A stretch of 64,000 bases of DNA from Homoserinibacter gongjuensis (GTDB taxonomy: Bacteria; Actinomycetota; Actinomycetes; Actinomycetales; Microbacteriaceae): contig NZ_BSVA01000001.1 of assembly GCF_030161875.1 (NCBI RefSeq), forward strand, positions 2,728,001 to 2,792,000. Reading direction: 5' to 3'. Made by a program: the position numbers and the translations under genes. The notes below the pieces were generated by a model. That model ran no database searches. It worked only from the letters and a program-made list of their open reading frames with translations, and was not told where the DNA came from. Shown here one piece after another: positions 35,607-45,480 of this stretch. Position 1 is the stretch's first letter, and each line of letters begins with the position of its first letter.

Positions 35607-36311
35607 ACCTCTCGCACCGTGCTCGTCACCGGCGGTAACCGCGGCATCGGCTACGCCATCGCCGCCGAATTCCTCGCCCAGGGTCACCGCGTGGCCGTCA
35701 CCGCCCGTTCGGGCGAGGGCCCGGAAGGCGCCCTCACGGTGCGCGCCGACGTCACGGATGCCGCATCCGTGGATGCCGCCTTCACCGAGGTGGAGACGAA
35801 GCTCGGCCCCGTCGAGGTCGTCGTGGCGAATGCCGGCATCACGCGCGACACGCTGCTGCTGCGGATGAGCGACGAGGACTTCACCGAGGTGCTCGACACC
35901 AACCTCTCGGGCGCGTTCCGCGTGGTCAAGCGGGCCTCCAAGGGCATGCTCAAGGCCCGCTTCGGACGTGTCATCCTCGTCTCGAGTGTCGTGGGGCTGC
36001 TCGGCAGCGCCGGCCAGGTCAACTACGCGGCCTCCAAGGCCGGGCTCGTGGGCATCGCCCGTTCGCTCACCCGTGAACTCGGTTCCCGCGGGATCACGGC
36101 GAACGTCGTAGCCCCCGGCTTCATCGAGACCGACATGACGGCCGAGCTTCCCGAGGAGCAGCAGAAGCAGTACCTCTCGCAGATCCCCGCCGCGCGCTTC
36201 GCCTCGCCCGTCGAGGTCGCGCGCGTGATCACCTGGCTCGCCTCCGACGACGCGGGCTACATCTCGGGCGCCGTCATCCCGGTCGACGGCGGCCTCGGCA
36301 TGGGGCACTGA
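35604..36311 (+). CDS. fabG: 3-oxoacyl-ACP reductase-like SDR
   Basis: NAD(P)-dependent reductase of the FabG type, likely in fatty-acid or polyketide-like synthesis. Intact, 235 residues. TGGNRGIGYAIA cofactor loop at residues 9-20, NAGIT, catalytic serine in VSSVVGLLGS, YAASK, and the FabG-like PGFIETDMT. Sequence resembles the mycobacterial FabG1/MabA type, but no adjacent inhA-like gene is seen. Confidence 0.88.
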   Translation: MTSRTVLVTGGNRGIGYAIAAEFLAQGHRVAVTARSGEGPEGALTVRADVTDAASVDAAFTEVETKLGPVEVVVANAGITRDTLLLRMSDEDFTEVLDTNLSGAFRVVKRASKGMLKARFGRVILVSSVVGLLGSAGQVNYAASKAGLVGIARSLTRELGSRGITANVVAPGFIETDMTAELPEEQQKQYLSQIPAARFASPVEVARVITWLASDDAGYISGAVIPVDGGLGMGH

Positions 36312-36321
36312 CGAGGCACAC

Positions 36322-37305
36322 GTGTCACGGGTCACGAGCGCCGATGTCGCCCGCGAGAGCGGGGTCTCGCGCACGACCGTGAGCTACGTGCTCAACGACA
36401 CGCCGGGCACCTCGATCTCGGAGCTCACCCGCCGTCGCGTGCTCGACACCGCGGAGCGCCTCGGATACACGCCCTCGGCGGCTGCCCGCACCCTGCGGTC
36501 GGGGCGCAGCGACGTCGTGCTGTGCGTCGTTCCCGACTGGACCGCGGGTCCGGTGATCGACACGCTCATCGACGACCTCACGACGCTCTTCGCTGCCCAG
36601 GGACTCGCGCTGCTGGTCTTCAACGACCGCGGGAATCGCCCGCTGACCGAGTTGTGGCGTGCCGTCACGCCGCGCGCCGTGCTCGCGCTCGGTCCGTTGA
36701 CGGATGCGGATGCCGCCGCGATGCGCAGCGCGCGGATCCCGGTGGTGGGGTCCACGCTCGACGAGGATCCGCATCCCGAGACCTTCGCCGTGCCTCAGCA
36801 CGGCATCGCCGAACTGCAGGTGGAGCACCTCGCCGCACGCGGCCACCGGGTGCTCGCCTACGCGGCGCCGAGCGATTCGCGCTTGGCCGCGTTCACCGAA
36901 CGCCGGATCGCCGGCGCACGGGCCGCGTGCGCGCGCCTCGGCCTGCCGGAACCGCGCCTGCGCACCGTCGAGCTGGAGGTGGAGTCCGGGGCCGCCGCGG
37001 TGCGCGAATGGCGCGCGGGAGAGCCCGTCACGGCGGTCGCCGCCTACAACGACGAGGTCGCCCTCGCCGTCCTGGCGGGCCTGCGCGCCGAAGGGCTCCG
37101 GGCCCCCGAGGACGTCGCTGTGATCGGCGTCGACGACATCCCGCTCGCGCGCCTCGCCTCGCCCGCCCTCACGACCGTCTGGCAGGCGATCGATGCGCAG
37201 GCGGAGCACCTCGCCTCCTCGGTGCTCGCCGCTCTCGGGCATGACGTGCCGCCGCCCCGGCCGACGCACGAGCTGTTCCACGTCGTCGAGCGCGCCTCCA
37301 CGTGA
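36322..37305 (+). CDS. LacI-family transcriptional regulator
   Basis: Sugar-responsive DNA-binding protein, 327 residues, intact. N-terminal helix-turn-helix VTSADVARESGVSRTTVSYV, followed by a periplasmic-binding-protein-like effector domain (VAVIGVDDIPLARLASPALT near the C-terminus). GTG 36322 is 10 bp after fabG, but its likely target is the adjacent convergent GH81 glucanase, whose upstream region carries overlapping palindromes. Effector unknown. Confidence 0.88.
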   Translation: MSRVTSADVARESGVSRTTVSYVLNDTPGTSISELTRRRVLDTAERLGYTPSAAARTLRSGRSDVVLCVVPDWTAGPVIDTLIDDLTTLFAAQGLALLVFNDRGNRPLTELWRAVTPRAVLALGPLTDADAAAMRSARIPVVGSTLDEDPHPETFAVPQHGIAELQVEHLAARGHRVLAYAAPSDSRLAAFTERRIAGARAACARLGLPEPRLRTVELEVESGAAAVREWRAGEPVTAVAAYNDEVALAVLAGLRAEGLRAPEDVAVIGVDDIPLARLASPALTTVWQAIDAQAEHLASSVLAALGHDVPPPRPTHELFHVVERAST

Positions 37306-37306
37306 G

Positions 37307-37338
37307 AGGTGCCCCCGACGCGTCCGCCGGGGGCACCT
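37307..37338. terminator. hairpin between lacI-type gene and glucanase
   Basis: AGGTGCCCCCG (37307-37317) pairs perfectly with CGGGGGCACCT (37328-37338), loop of ten bases. It lies between two convergent genes and can serve both strands. Confidence 0.75.
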
Positions 37339-37358
37339 GACTCAGCCGAGCGTGCTGC

Positions 37359-40300
37359 TCACGAGAAGGTGAACCAGTTCACGTTGACGTAGTCGGCCGG
37401 CTGCCCCGACTCGAACGTCAGATACACCGTGTGCACGCCCGTGGTGCCATGGACGTTGGCCGGGATGCTCTGCCAGTTCTGCCAGCCGCCCGTGTTGCCG
37501 ACCGCGAAGCTCCCGATCGGTGCGGCGGTACGGCTGTCGAGGCGCACCGTTACGAGTCCGCTGATCCCGGCACCGGCTCCCGAGGCGACGCGCGCCGTGA
37601 ACTGCGTGCGCGCTGCGTTGCCGAAGTCCACGCCGTCGTAGCGCAGGTAGTCGCCGTTGCCGATCCAGCCGACGTTCTCGCCGCCGCCCGCATCCGAGGT
37701 CGCCTCGGTCTGCACGCCCGACATCCCGCTGTACGACTCCGCTTCGATGCGCGAAGTCGCGTCGACGGATCCGCCACCGGTTCCGCCGGTCGAGCTCGTC
37801 GTCACGGACACCGAGGAGCTCGCGCCCGAACGGTTGCCTGCCGCATCCTTCGCCCGCACCGCGAAGGTGTAGCTCGTGGATGCGGCAAGTCCCGTCACGG
37901 TCGCGGCGGTTCCGCCGACTGTTCCGATGACGCTGCCGCCCAGCAGGATCTCGTAGCCCGTCACGCCGACGTTGTCGCTCGAGGCCGACCACGAGAGGTT
38001 CGTCGAACTCGAGGTCGTTCCGGATGCCGTAAGCCCGGTGGGCGTGGAGGGCGCCGTCGTGTCGCCACCACCGGTCGACCCACCGCTCGACGATGCCACC
38101 GAGCGCGCCGGCACGCTCAGGCTCACCCCGTCGGAGAAGTGCACCGTGATGGCGGATCCCGACATGTTGGCGGCCTGGTGGTTGCGCACCCCGTTCGTGG
38201 TGAACACGGCGTAGAGCGGTGTGTCGGCCGTGACGGTGCGATCGACCGTGCCGACGGTCGAGAGGTTCTTCAGCCAGTAGAAGGTGTGGGCACGCGACTC
38301 GCCCTCTTCCACGCTGTACGAACCCGCCTGCGACCGGAACTGCGCGAGCGCGGTCGGCGCGTCAGCGAGCGCCTGGAACTCCCAGATGATGTCCTGCCAG
38401 ACCGTGGCCGGCCCGCCGTTGTTGGTCTGCAGTTCGGCGAGGTTCCGCCCGATGTAGCCGGGGTCGTAGCCGAGGTACAGGTGCCCGGCAGTCGAGGGCA
38501 GCAGGTTGATGCCCTGGATCATCTCCGGCTCGGCACTGAACCACGTCGAGTACGCCCCGCCGTCGCCCCACACCATGCCGACCGTGGAGTGGCCGAACGC
38601 GGCGGGGAAGACCTCGTCATCCGTGTCGAACCAGTAGTTGTGGATCGCGGATGCCTGGGTCGTGTACAGGTAGATGCCCAGATCGCGCACCGTCGTGTTG
38701 CCGGTCGCCTGGCCCCACATGATGAGGCCCGCTGCGAAGTTCATGCCCTCGCTCGAGGACTCCTGGTTGTTGCCCGCCCCGAACGAGCCGTGACCGGATG
38801 CCCAGTCGTGCCCCGCGTAGATGTCGAAGTCGCGCAGGAACGGGAAGCGCGTGTCGCCGCGATCCCAGTTGGCCGCATCCTTGATGACGGTGTTGACCAT
38901 GCCACCGTAGGCCGAGTTGGCGGCCCATGAGGGGTCGAACTGAGCCACGGTCGCCGCCGCCACGACGTAGTAGCCGTAGTGGAAGTGGTGGTCGTTGAGC
39001 TCGGTGTCCGAGCCGTACGACGCGGGGTAGCCGATGAGCGTGCCCCAGCTCGGGTTGTAGGAGAACAGCCGCTGCGTCTCGCCGGGGGATGCCGTCATCC
39101 AGTCGGTGAGCCGCGTGCGCACCGCGCTCACGAGCGAGTCGCGCGCGGCGGTCTTGCCGGTGAGGTTCGCGATCTGGATCACCTGCGTCGCGCGCCCGAG
39201 GGCCTTACCTGTCCAATAGGTGTCCTCACCGAAGCCTGCGAACGGGTCGGAGCCCGCCACCTGGTCGACGTACCCCGACAGCTGGGCAAGGTCGGCGGAT
39301 CCGGATGCGAAGCCCGTATTGGCGAGCTGCGGAAGCACGCCGTTGAAGGTCGACACGGTCTGGAACTGGCTGGCCCCGATCACGACGCGCATCGGTCCGC
39401 GCGGCGAGACGTAGGAGTAGGCGCTCGGGGTGACCCCGCTCAGCGCATCGCGCTGGTGCGGGTAGAGGGCGAAGACGGTGCCGTTCGCGCCGCCGCCCTG
39501 CTTCGCCACGGTGGTGAACGCGTAGGTGGCGGTGAGCTTCGCCGTCGACTCGTTGTAGGCCCACGACACGCGTGTACCTGTCACGTGGTTGTGCGCGTAG
39601 GGCGCATAGGTGTCGAGCGCTGCGGCGCGGGCCGTGTTGGTCGAGCTCGTCGGCAGCACCGCGAGCGAGAAGAAGGCGCCGCCGGCGAGCGAGGAGCTGA
39701 TCGTGGTGCCCGACACGCTCCAGCTCGACCCGCTCGGACCGAACGCCGCATAGTCGTGCCCGTTGACCGTGAAGCCGATCGCGCCGCCCGCGTTGCGCCA
39801 GACGGCCGGGGGAGCGGTCAGGGTGAGGCGCACATCCCCGCCAGTCTTCGTCGCGTACACGAAGGGCAGGCCGTGCCCGATCGTGGCACGCAGGCTCGAG
39901 CCGCCGTTGGACCACTGCTCGGTGACGGTCCAATCGCTGTAGCTGTCGACCTTGCCCGGGGCGGTGAGGCCGGCGATGCCGATGCGCAGGTCTTCGGCGT
40001 AGTTGTAGTGGTACTCGGAGACGCCCGTCGAGGTGCCCGAGACCGAAGCGTTGGTGGGGTAGCTCACCCCGAGCCCGTTGGTGAAGGAATGGAAGGCCAG
40101 CGGATGCGCCATGAGGTTGGCGGACTCATCCGTGCAGTTGATCTTGTTCCACAGAAGTGAGGTCCACCAGTCGTTGGTGGGCACCGCGCCCGCGGGGAAG
40201 TTCGCGGTGGTGCGCGAACGCGGGTCCATGACCCCGCCGGCGCAATCCTGGGGCGCGGTGCCGCCCGCGGGCGTGCCTTCCGCGTAGCTCCCCGAGCCGA

Positions 40301-40478
40301 CGGTCACCGCCGAGGCACCGGGTGCGGGAAGCGCGACCGCCTGCAGGGCGGAGGCGAGAAGGGCTGCGAGTGCGGCGAGCGCGAGAACACGCCCCGCGTG
40401 CCGTCGGCCGCCGCTGCGTGTCACCCCCGCCGCGAACTGCTCGATCTGACCGGACACTCTGGGGACTCCGTTCTCCAT
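37359..40478 (-). CDS. secreted GH81 endo-1,3-beta-glucanase with FnIII and CBM6 domains
   Basis: Predicted extracellular enzyme that cleaves beta-1,3-glucan (fungal wall, laminarin). 1039 residues, intact. A basic stretch and long hydrophobic segment (about 30-57) ending ASA form a secretion signal. The GH81 body follows with the hallmark DHHFHYGYY near residue 496 and NNQESSSEGMN near 573, which contains the catalytic glutamate. Then a fibronectin III domain (about 808-895) and a family-6 carbohydrate-binding domain from RIEAESYSG to the end. Domain linkers are rich in Gly, Ser, Thr. The neighbouring LacI regulator probably controls it. Confidence 0.93.
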   Translation of the reverse strand: MENGVPRVSGQIEQFAAGVTRSGGRRHAGRVLALAALAALLASALQAVALPAPGASAVTVGSGSYAEGTPAGGTAPQDCAGGVMDPRSRTTANFPAGAVPTNDWWTSLLWNKINCTDESANLMAHPLAFHSFTNGLGVSYPTNASVSGTSTGVSEYHYNYAEDLRIGIAGLTAPGKVDSYSDWTVTEQWSNGGSSLRATIGHGLPFVYATKTGGDVRLTLTAPPAVWRNAGGAIGFTVNGHDYAAFGPSGSSWSVSGTTISSSLAGGAFFSLAVLPTSSTNTARAAALDTYAPYAHNHVTGTRVSWAYNESTAKLTATYAFTTVAKQGGGANGTVFALYPHQRDALSGVTPSAYSYVSPRGPMRVVIGASQFQTVSTFNGVLPQLANTGFASGSADLAQLSGYVDQVAGSDPFAGFGEDTYWTGKALGRATQVIQIANLTGKTAARDSLVSAVRTRLTDWMTASPGETQRLFSYNPSWGTLIGYPASYGSDTELNDHHFHYGYYVVAAATVAQFDPSWAANSAYGGMVNTVIKDAANWDRGDTRFPFLRDFDIYAGHDWASGHGSFGAGNNQESSSEGMNFAAGLIMWGQATGNTTVRDLGIYLYTTQASAIHNYWFDTDDEVFPAAFGHSTVGMVWGDGGAYSTWFSAEPEMIQGINLLPSTAGHLYLGYDPGYIGRNLAELQTNNGGPATVWQDIIWEFQALADAPTALAQFRSQAGSYSVEEGESRAHTFYWLKNLSTVGTVDRTVTADTPLYAVFTTNGVRNHQAANMSGSAITVHFSDGVSLSVPARSVASSSGGSTGGGDTTAPSTPTGLTASGTTSSSTNLSWSASSDNVGVTGYEILLGGSVIGTVGGTAATVTGLAASTSYTFAVRAKDAAGNRSGASSSVSVTTSSTGGTGGGSVDATSRIEAESYSGMSGVQTEATSDAGGGENVGWIGNGDYLRYDGVDFGNAARTQFTARVASGAGAGISGLVTVRLDSRTAAPIGSFAVGNTGGWQNWQSIPANVHGTTGVHTVYLTFESGQPADYVNVNWFTFS

Positions 40479-40536
40479 GCGCCCGGCTCACCCTCGACCC
40501 GGGCGGGGTGCCGCCTCATCGCGGCGTTGCGGTTGA

Positions 40537-40559
40537 GGTGACTCGTGTCACCCGACACG
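40537..40559. promoter_or_regulatory. overlapping palindromes upstream of the glucanase
   Basis: GGTGAC-TCGT-GTCACC (40537-40552) and CGTGTC-ACCC-GACACG (40544-40559) overlap, each a perfect 6-4-6 palindrome, about 60-80 bp ahead of the glucanase start. A related CGTGTCACGGGTCACG spans the lacI-type start at 36321-36336. A LacI-family operator is the likely reading. Confidence 0.55.
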
Positions 40560-40601
40560 CGCACAGTAGCGGAGCCCCCGTTCGGGAGTCAAGGAATCGG
40601 A

Positions 40602-41236
40602 TCAGCGGAGCCCCATGAGCGGGAGCAGCATCGAGAGATCGCGCGCGTCGAGCAGCACGTCGGCGAGGTCACGCACCGGCGCCTTCGCGTCGAAACCCAC
40701 CGAGAGGCCCGCGAGGGCCATCATCGGCAGATCGTTCGCGCCGTCACCGACCGCGAGGGTCTGCGCGATCGGGATGCCCGCCGCATCCGCCCACTCCTGC
40801 AGCGCCTCCGCCTTGGCCGCCGCATCGACGATCGGGGGATGACCCGACCCGTGAGCACGCCGTCGGCGACCTCGAGACGGTTGGCGCGCCAGTGATCCAG
40901 CCCCAGCCGTTCCGCGAGCGGATCGATGATCTCGTGGAAGCCGCCCGACACCACGGCGACCTTGCCGCCCGCCGCCTGCACGGACGCGATCATCTCCGGC
41001 ACCCCGCGCGTGACGGTGACGCGCGCGCCGACCTCGGCGAAGACCGACTCGGGCAGGCCCGCGAGGGCGGCAACGCGCTCGCGCAGGCTCTCGGCGAAGT
41101 CGAGCTCACCGTTCATCGCACGGAAGGTCACCTCGGCGACGGCCTCGCGGGATCCCGCGGCGTCCGCGAGCAGCTCGATCACCTCGTCCTCGATGAGCGT
41201 GGAGTCGACATCGAGCACGACGAGGAAGCGAGCCAT
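40602..41236 (-). CDS. serB: phosphoserine phosphatase (frameshifted)
   Basis: HAD-family phosphatase for the last step of serine synthesis. DVDSTLIEDEVIELLA at residues 9-24 holds the catalytic Asp pair; KVAVVSGGFHEIIDPLAE and the C-terminal VGDGANDLPMM follow. The G run 40834-40838 (plus strand) is one base short; repair gives 211 residues, the length of SerB without an ACT domain. Transcribed away from glgC's direction of entry but on the same strand, with a 66-bp gap. Confidence 0.9.
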
Positions 41237-41302
41237 GGGGCGTGGGGTCCTTCGGATGCGGTGGTGGCGCGACGCGCCCGGGCGCGACGTTGAGTGCGGT
41301 CG

Positions 41303-42542
41303 TCAGTCGACGCGAACGCCCTTGCCCACGACCGTGATGCCGGATTCGGTCACCGTGAAGCCGCGGTTCCGGTCGGCGTCGTGGTCGACACCTACCGAAG
41401 CTCCGGGCGCGACGACGACGTCCTTGTCGAGAATAGCGCGCTGCACCGTGGCGTTCGCGCCGATCTCGACCCGCTCGAAGATCACCGAGTCGGTGATGCG
41501 CGCGCCCGACGCGATCGTGACCCACGGGCCGAGCACGACGCGCTCGAGGTGCCCACCCGAGACGACACAGCCGAGCGACACGATCGAGTCGATCGCGGTT
41601 CCCACCCGGTTCTCACCGTCGCGCACGAACTTCGCGGGGGCGAGTTGAGCTGCTGGCTGTAGATCGGCCAGTTCTGGTTGTAGAGGTTGAACACCGGGAG
41701 CGCCGAGATGAGGTCCTGGTGCGCCTCGAAGAACGAGTCGATCGTTCCCACGTCGCGCCAGTAGAAGCGGTCGCGATCACTCGCGCCCGGCACGTCGTTG
41801 CGATTGAGGTCGTAGACCGCCGCCTCACCCCGCGTCACGAAGTCGGGCACGATGTCGCCGCCCATGTCATGGTTCGAGTCGGCACGCGCGCCGTCGCGCT
41901 GCACGGCGTCGATGAGCACGTCGGCGTCGAAGACGTAGTTGCCCATGGATGCGAGCACCTCGCCGGGGGAGTCGGCGAGACCTGTGGCATCCTTCGGCTT
42001 CTCGCGGAACGCGCCGATGCGGGTCGGGTCCTTCTCGTCGAGCTCGATGATGCCGAACTGGTCGGCGAGCGCGATCGGCTGACGGATCGCCGCGACGGTG
42101 ACACCCGCGCCCGACTCGATGTGCGCGCGGATCATCTGGCTGAAGTCCATGCGATACACGTGGTCGGCGCCCACCACGACGACGATGTCGGGCTTCTCGT
42201 CGCGGATGAGGTTGAGGCTCTGCAGGATCGCATCAGCCGAGCCCGAGAACCAGCGCTTGCCGAGGCGCTGCTGGGCGGGAACCGACGCGACGTAGGCGCC
42301 GAGCATGCCCGAGAGCCGCCAGGTCTGCGACACGTGCCGGTCGAGCGAGTGCGACTTGTACTGCGTCAGCACGACGATCTGACGCAGTCCCGAGTTGATG
42401 AGGTTCGACAGCGCGAAGTCGATCAGGCGGTAGCCGCCGCCGAACGGCACCGCGGGCTTGGCCCTGTCGGCGGTCAGCGGCATCAACCGCTTTCCTCTCC
42501 ACCAGCGAGAACGATGCCGAAGATCTTGGGCGGTGCTGCCAT
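41303..42542 (-). CDS. glgC: glucose-1-phosphate adenylyltransferase (two frameshifts)
   Basis: Makes ADP-glucose for glycogen. After repair the N-terminus reads [18 protein letters not shown], the nucleotide-binding loop; [16 protein letters not shown] and [11 protein letters not shown] are also present, with the left-handed beta-helix at the C-terminus. Runs 41636-41640 and 42494-42495 are each one base short; repaired length 413. Divergent from glgA with 47 bp between starts. Confidence 0.95.
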
Positions 42543-42575
42543 AGCCCCACAGTAGGCCAGCCCAGGACGGTGTAC

Positions 42576-42592
42576 TAGCGTCGACAGGCATG
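42576..42592 (+). promoter_or_regulatory. leaderless promoter of glgA
   Basis: TAGCGT at 42576-42581, eight bases, then ATG 42590. Same geometry as the other leaderless genes in the window. Confidence 0.5.
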
Positions 42593-43852
42593 CGAGTCGA
42601 TGTTCTCAGCCGTGAGTATCCACCCGAGGTGTACGGGGGAGCAGGCGTGCACGTCGCCGAGCTCGTCGCCGCCCTGCGACGCGATGTCGACGTCGTCGTG
42701 CGCTGCTTCGGACTGCCGCGCGACGAGCCGCACACCTATGCCTACCTCGTGCCCCCGCAGCTCACCTCGGCCAATCCCTCGCTCGCGACGCTCGGCGTCG
42801 ACCTGCAGATGGCCGAGGACGTCGTCGGCGCCGACCTCGTGCACTCCCACACCTGGTACGCGAACGCCGCCGGGCACCTCGCCAAGCTCCTGCACGGCAT
42901 CCCGCACGTCGTTACGGCGCACTCGCTCGAGCCGCTCCGGCCGTGGAAAGCCGAGCAGCTCGGCGGCGGCTACCGCATCTCGAGCTGGATCGAGAAGACG
43001 GCGTTCGAGGCAGCGGATGCCGTGATCGCCGTGAGCGCCGGCATGCGTGCCGACATCCTGCGGTGCTATCCCGACATCGACCCCGCGCGGGTGCATGTCG
43101 TGCACAATGGCATCGACCTGGAGCGGTGGACCCGCGTGCAGGACGACGCCGTGCTCGAGCGCTTCGGCATCGATCCCAGCGCACGCGGCGTCGTCTTCGT
43201 GGGCCGCATCACGCGACAGAAGGGGCTGCCCTACCTCCTGGCCGCCGCGCGCGAACTCGACCCCGACGTGCAACTGATCTTGTGCGCCGGCGCACCCGAC
43301 ACCCCCGAGATCATGGCCGAGGTGCAGGCCGGGGTGAAAGTGCTGCAGTCGGAGCGCGAGGGCGTCATCTGGATCGACGAGATGCTGCCGCAGCACGAGC
43401 TGGCCGCGGTCTTGAGCGCGGGAACCGTCTTCGTGTGCCCCTCGATCTACGAGCCGCTGGGCATCGTCAACCTCGAGGCCATGGCGTGCGGCCTGCCCGT
43501 CGTGGGCACGGCGACGGGCGGTATCCCCGAGGTCGTCGCGGATGGGCTCACGGGTCGTCTCGTGCCGATCCGGCAAAGCGACGACGGTACGGGCACACCG
43601 CTCGAGCCGGAGCGCTTCATCGCGGATCTCGCCGCGGCGCTCTCCGAGGTGCTCGCGGATCCGGAGACCGCCCGGCTCATGGGGGAGGCGGGTCGACTGC
43701 GTGCCGAGGCCGAGTTCAGCTGGGCGAGCATCGCCGAGCGCACCCGCGCCGTGTACGAGAGTCTCGTGCCCGGCGACGAGACTTCCGGCGACGAGACTGC
43801 CGGAGGCGACGTGCCTGCCGAGCGCGAGCCCGACACGGCCGACGACGACTAG
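42590..43852 (+). CDS. glgA: glycogen synthase, actinobacterial GT4 type
   Basis: Uses ADP-glucose (from GlgC) to extend glycogen, or make maltose-1-phosphate as shown for some actinobacterial homologues. Intact, 420 residues. N-terminal donor loop [14 protein letters not shown] near residue 11, [15 protein letters not shown] mid-protein, and the catalytic [18 protein letters not shown]. The C-terminal tail is acidic and repetitive ([13 protein letters not shown]). Divergent glgC supports the assignment. Confidence 0.93.
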   Translation: MRVDVLSREYPPEVYGGAGVHVAELVAALRRDVDVVVRCFGLPRDEPHTYAYLVPPQLTSANPSLATLGVDLQMAEDVVGADLVHSHTWYANAAGHLAKLLHGIPHVVTAHSLEPLRPWKAEQLGGGYRISSWIEKTAFEAADAVIAVSAGMRADILRCYPDIDPARVHVVHNGIDLERWTRVQDDAVLERFGIDPSARGVVFVGRITRQKGLPYLLAAARELDPDVQLILCAGAPDTPEIMAEVQAGVKVLQSEREGVIWIDEMLPQHELAAVLSAGTVFVCPSIYEPLGIVNLEAMACGLPVVGTATGGIPEVVADGLTGRLVPIRQSDDGTGTPLEPERFIADLAAALSEVLADPETARLMGEAGRLRAEAEFSWASIAERTRAVYESLVPGDETSGDETAGGDVPAEREPDTADDD

Positions 43853-43863
43853 GCTGAGGCATC

Positions 43864-44654
43864 ATGGTGCGGGTGCTGGAACTCGACGACGTCTCGGTCG
43901 TCCGTAACGGGAACGCGATCCTCGACGGGATCAACTGGACGGTCGAGTCCGACGAGCGATGGGTCGTCCTCGGGCCCAACGGTGCGGGCAAGACGACGAT
44001 CCTGAACCTCGCCTCGGCCCTGATGCATCCCAGCCGAGGCGTCGTACGCGTGCTCGGCGAACAGCTCGGACGCGTGGATGTGTTCGACCTGCGCCCGCGC
44101 ATCGGCTTCGCGTCGACGGCGATGGCCCGCCGCATCCCGCGCGACGAGACGGTGTTCGACGTCGTGTTGACGGCCGCCTACTCGGTGACCGGGCGGTGGA
44201 ACGAGGAGTACGAAGACGTCGATCAGCGCCGCGCGGAGCGCGTCATGCGCGAGTGGCGTCTCGACGCCCTGCGCGACCGACTCTTCGGCACCCTCTCCGA
44301 CGGTGAGCAGAAGCGCGTGCAGATCGGCCGCGCGGTGATGACCGACCCCGAGGTGCTGCTACTCGACGAGCCCGCGGCGAGCCTCGACCTCGGTGCACGT
44401 GAGGAGCTCGTGCAGCTGCTCGGCGAGTACGCGTCGACCGCGGATGCCCCCGCGATGGTCATGGTGACCCATCACGTCGAGGAGATCCCGGCCGGCTTCA
44501 CGCACGCGCTGCTGCTCGCAGACGGCCGGATCCACGCGGCCGGACCGATCGCCGAGGTGATCACGGGGAGCACCTCTCGGAGGCGTTCGAACTGCCGCTC
44601 GTGGTCTCCACGAGCGAGGACGGGCGCTTCGCGGCTCGCGCTCAGTGGTCCTGA
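43864..44654 (+). CDS. ABC transporter ATP-binding protein (frameshifted)
   Basis: Single-domain ABC ATPase, about 263 residues after repair. Walker A GPNGAGKTT near residue 39, degenerate signature LSDGEQKRVQIG, Walker B VLLLDEPAASLD, and THH switch. The G run 44565-44568 is one base short; repair ends the protein as FELPLVVSTSEDGRFAARAQ. No membrane partner is adjacent, so the substrate is unknown; it follows glgA by 11 bp. Confidence 0.88.
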
Positions 44655-44662
44655 TCCTCTGC

Positions 44663-44688
44663 TAAACTCGACAGCTGGCCCTTCGGCC
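44663..44688 (+). promoter_or_regulatory. rpmE promoter with 5'-terminal hairpin
   Basis: TAAACT -10 box at 44663-44668; a GGCC-CTTC-GGCC hairpin (44677-44688) begins at the expected transcript start. No Zur-type palindrome was seen. Confidence 0.45.
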
Positions 44689-44723
44689 GCCAACTTTCCC
44701 ATCACTTCCGACTGAGGTACCTC

Positions 44724-44972
44724 ATGAAGACCGACATCCACCCCGACTACCAGGCGATCGTCTTCCGCGACCTGGCGAGCGGCGAGACCTTCCTCACCCG
44801 CTCGACCCTCACGAGCGACAAGACCATCGAGCTGGATGGCGAGACCTACCCGGTCGTGGATGTCGAGATCTCCTCCGCCTCGCACCCGTTCTACACGGGC
44901 AAGCAGCGCATCCTCGACAGCGCCGGCCGCGTCGAGAAGTTCAACACGCGCTACAAGAACTTCGGCAAGTAA
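44724..44972 (+). CDS. rpmE2: 50S ribosomal protein L31, type B
   Basis: Ribosomal protein of 82 residues, intact. It begins [16 protein letters not shown], as type B L31 does, and ends [11 protein letters not shown]. It lacks the zinc-binding cysteines of type A, so it is the zinc-independent form. Start ATG 44724 follows GAGGTACCTC. A strong terminator follows. Confidence 0.95.
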   Translation: MKTDIHPDYQAIVFRDLASGETFLTRSTLTSDKTIELDGETYPVVDVEISSASHPFYTGKQRILDSAGRVEKFNTRYKNFGK

Positions 44973-44992
44973 GCTCCGGTTCACCTGCGAAG

Positions 44993-45022
44993 AACGGCCC
45001 CGTCGATCGACGGGGCCGTTCC
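44993..45022. terminator. terminator after rpmE
   Basis: GAACGGCCCCGTCG and CGACGGGGCCGTTC form a perfect 14-bp stem with an AT centre (44993-45022), preceded by AA and followed by CTCG. It lies between rpmE and the convergent Nudix gene. Confidence 0.85.
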
Positions 45023-45063
45023 TCGTGTGCGATGCGGTTCGCGTCCCGAAGCCGCCGTCACGG

Positions 45064-45480
45064 TCAGAAACCGAAGGCCTGCGCGCGACGGCGTTCCCAC
45101 AGCGGCAGCAACTCATCGAGGGTGAGCGGAGCCACATCGCGTCCGTCGAGGTCGAGGTCGGGGTCATCCACCCAGAGCAGTTCCTCGATCTCGCCCGATG
45201 CCGACAGCTCGCCCTCGACGGCCATGGCGAACACGGCGGCCAGGACCACGGTGTTGCCTTCGTTCGCGGCGACCGCGCGGAACAGTCCGAGGTACTCGGC
45301 GGTGGTCACATCGAGCTCGACGCCGATCTCCTCGGCGAGTTCGCGCGTGAGCGTCTCGATCGCGCTCTCGCCCTCCTCGATCTTGCCGCCGGGCTGCATG
45401 AAGTGCGAGGTTCCGGTCTTGCGTACCAGCAGAGTGCGCCCGTCGGGATCGGTCACGATCGCGGCGGCGACGCGCAGCAC
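45064..45480 (-). CDS. Nudix hydrolase
   Basis: Predicted pyrophosphohydrolase with the full Nudix box GGKIEEGESAIETLTRELAE followed by EIG (residues about 31-53). 138 residues if started at GTG 45480. That start lies inside the 3' end of the exonuclease gene. The two would join in one frame if the C run 45491-45494 were one base longer, as at many sites here, so this may be the C-terminal domain of an exonuclease-Nudix fusion. Substrate unknown. Confidence 0.8.
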   Translation of the reverse strand: MLRVAAAIVTDPDGRTLLVRKTGTSHFMQPGGKIEEGESAIETLTRELAEEIGVELDVTTAEYLGLFRAVAANEGNTVVLAAVFAMAVEGELSASGEIEELLWVDDPDLDLDGRDVAPLTLDELLPLWERRRAQAFGF

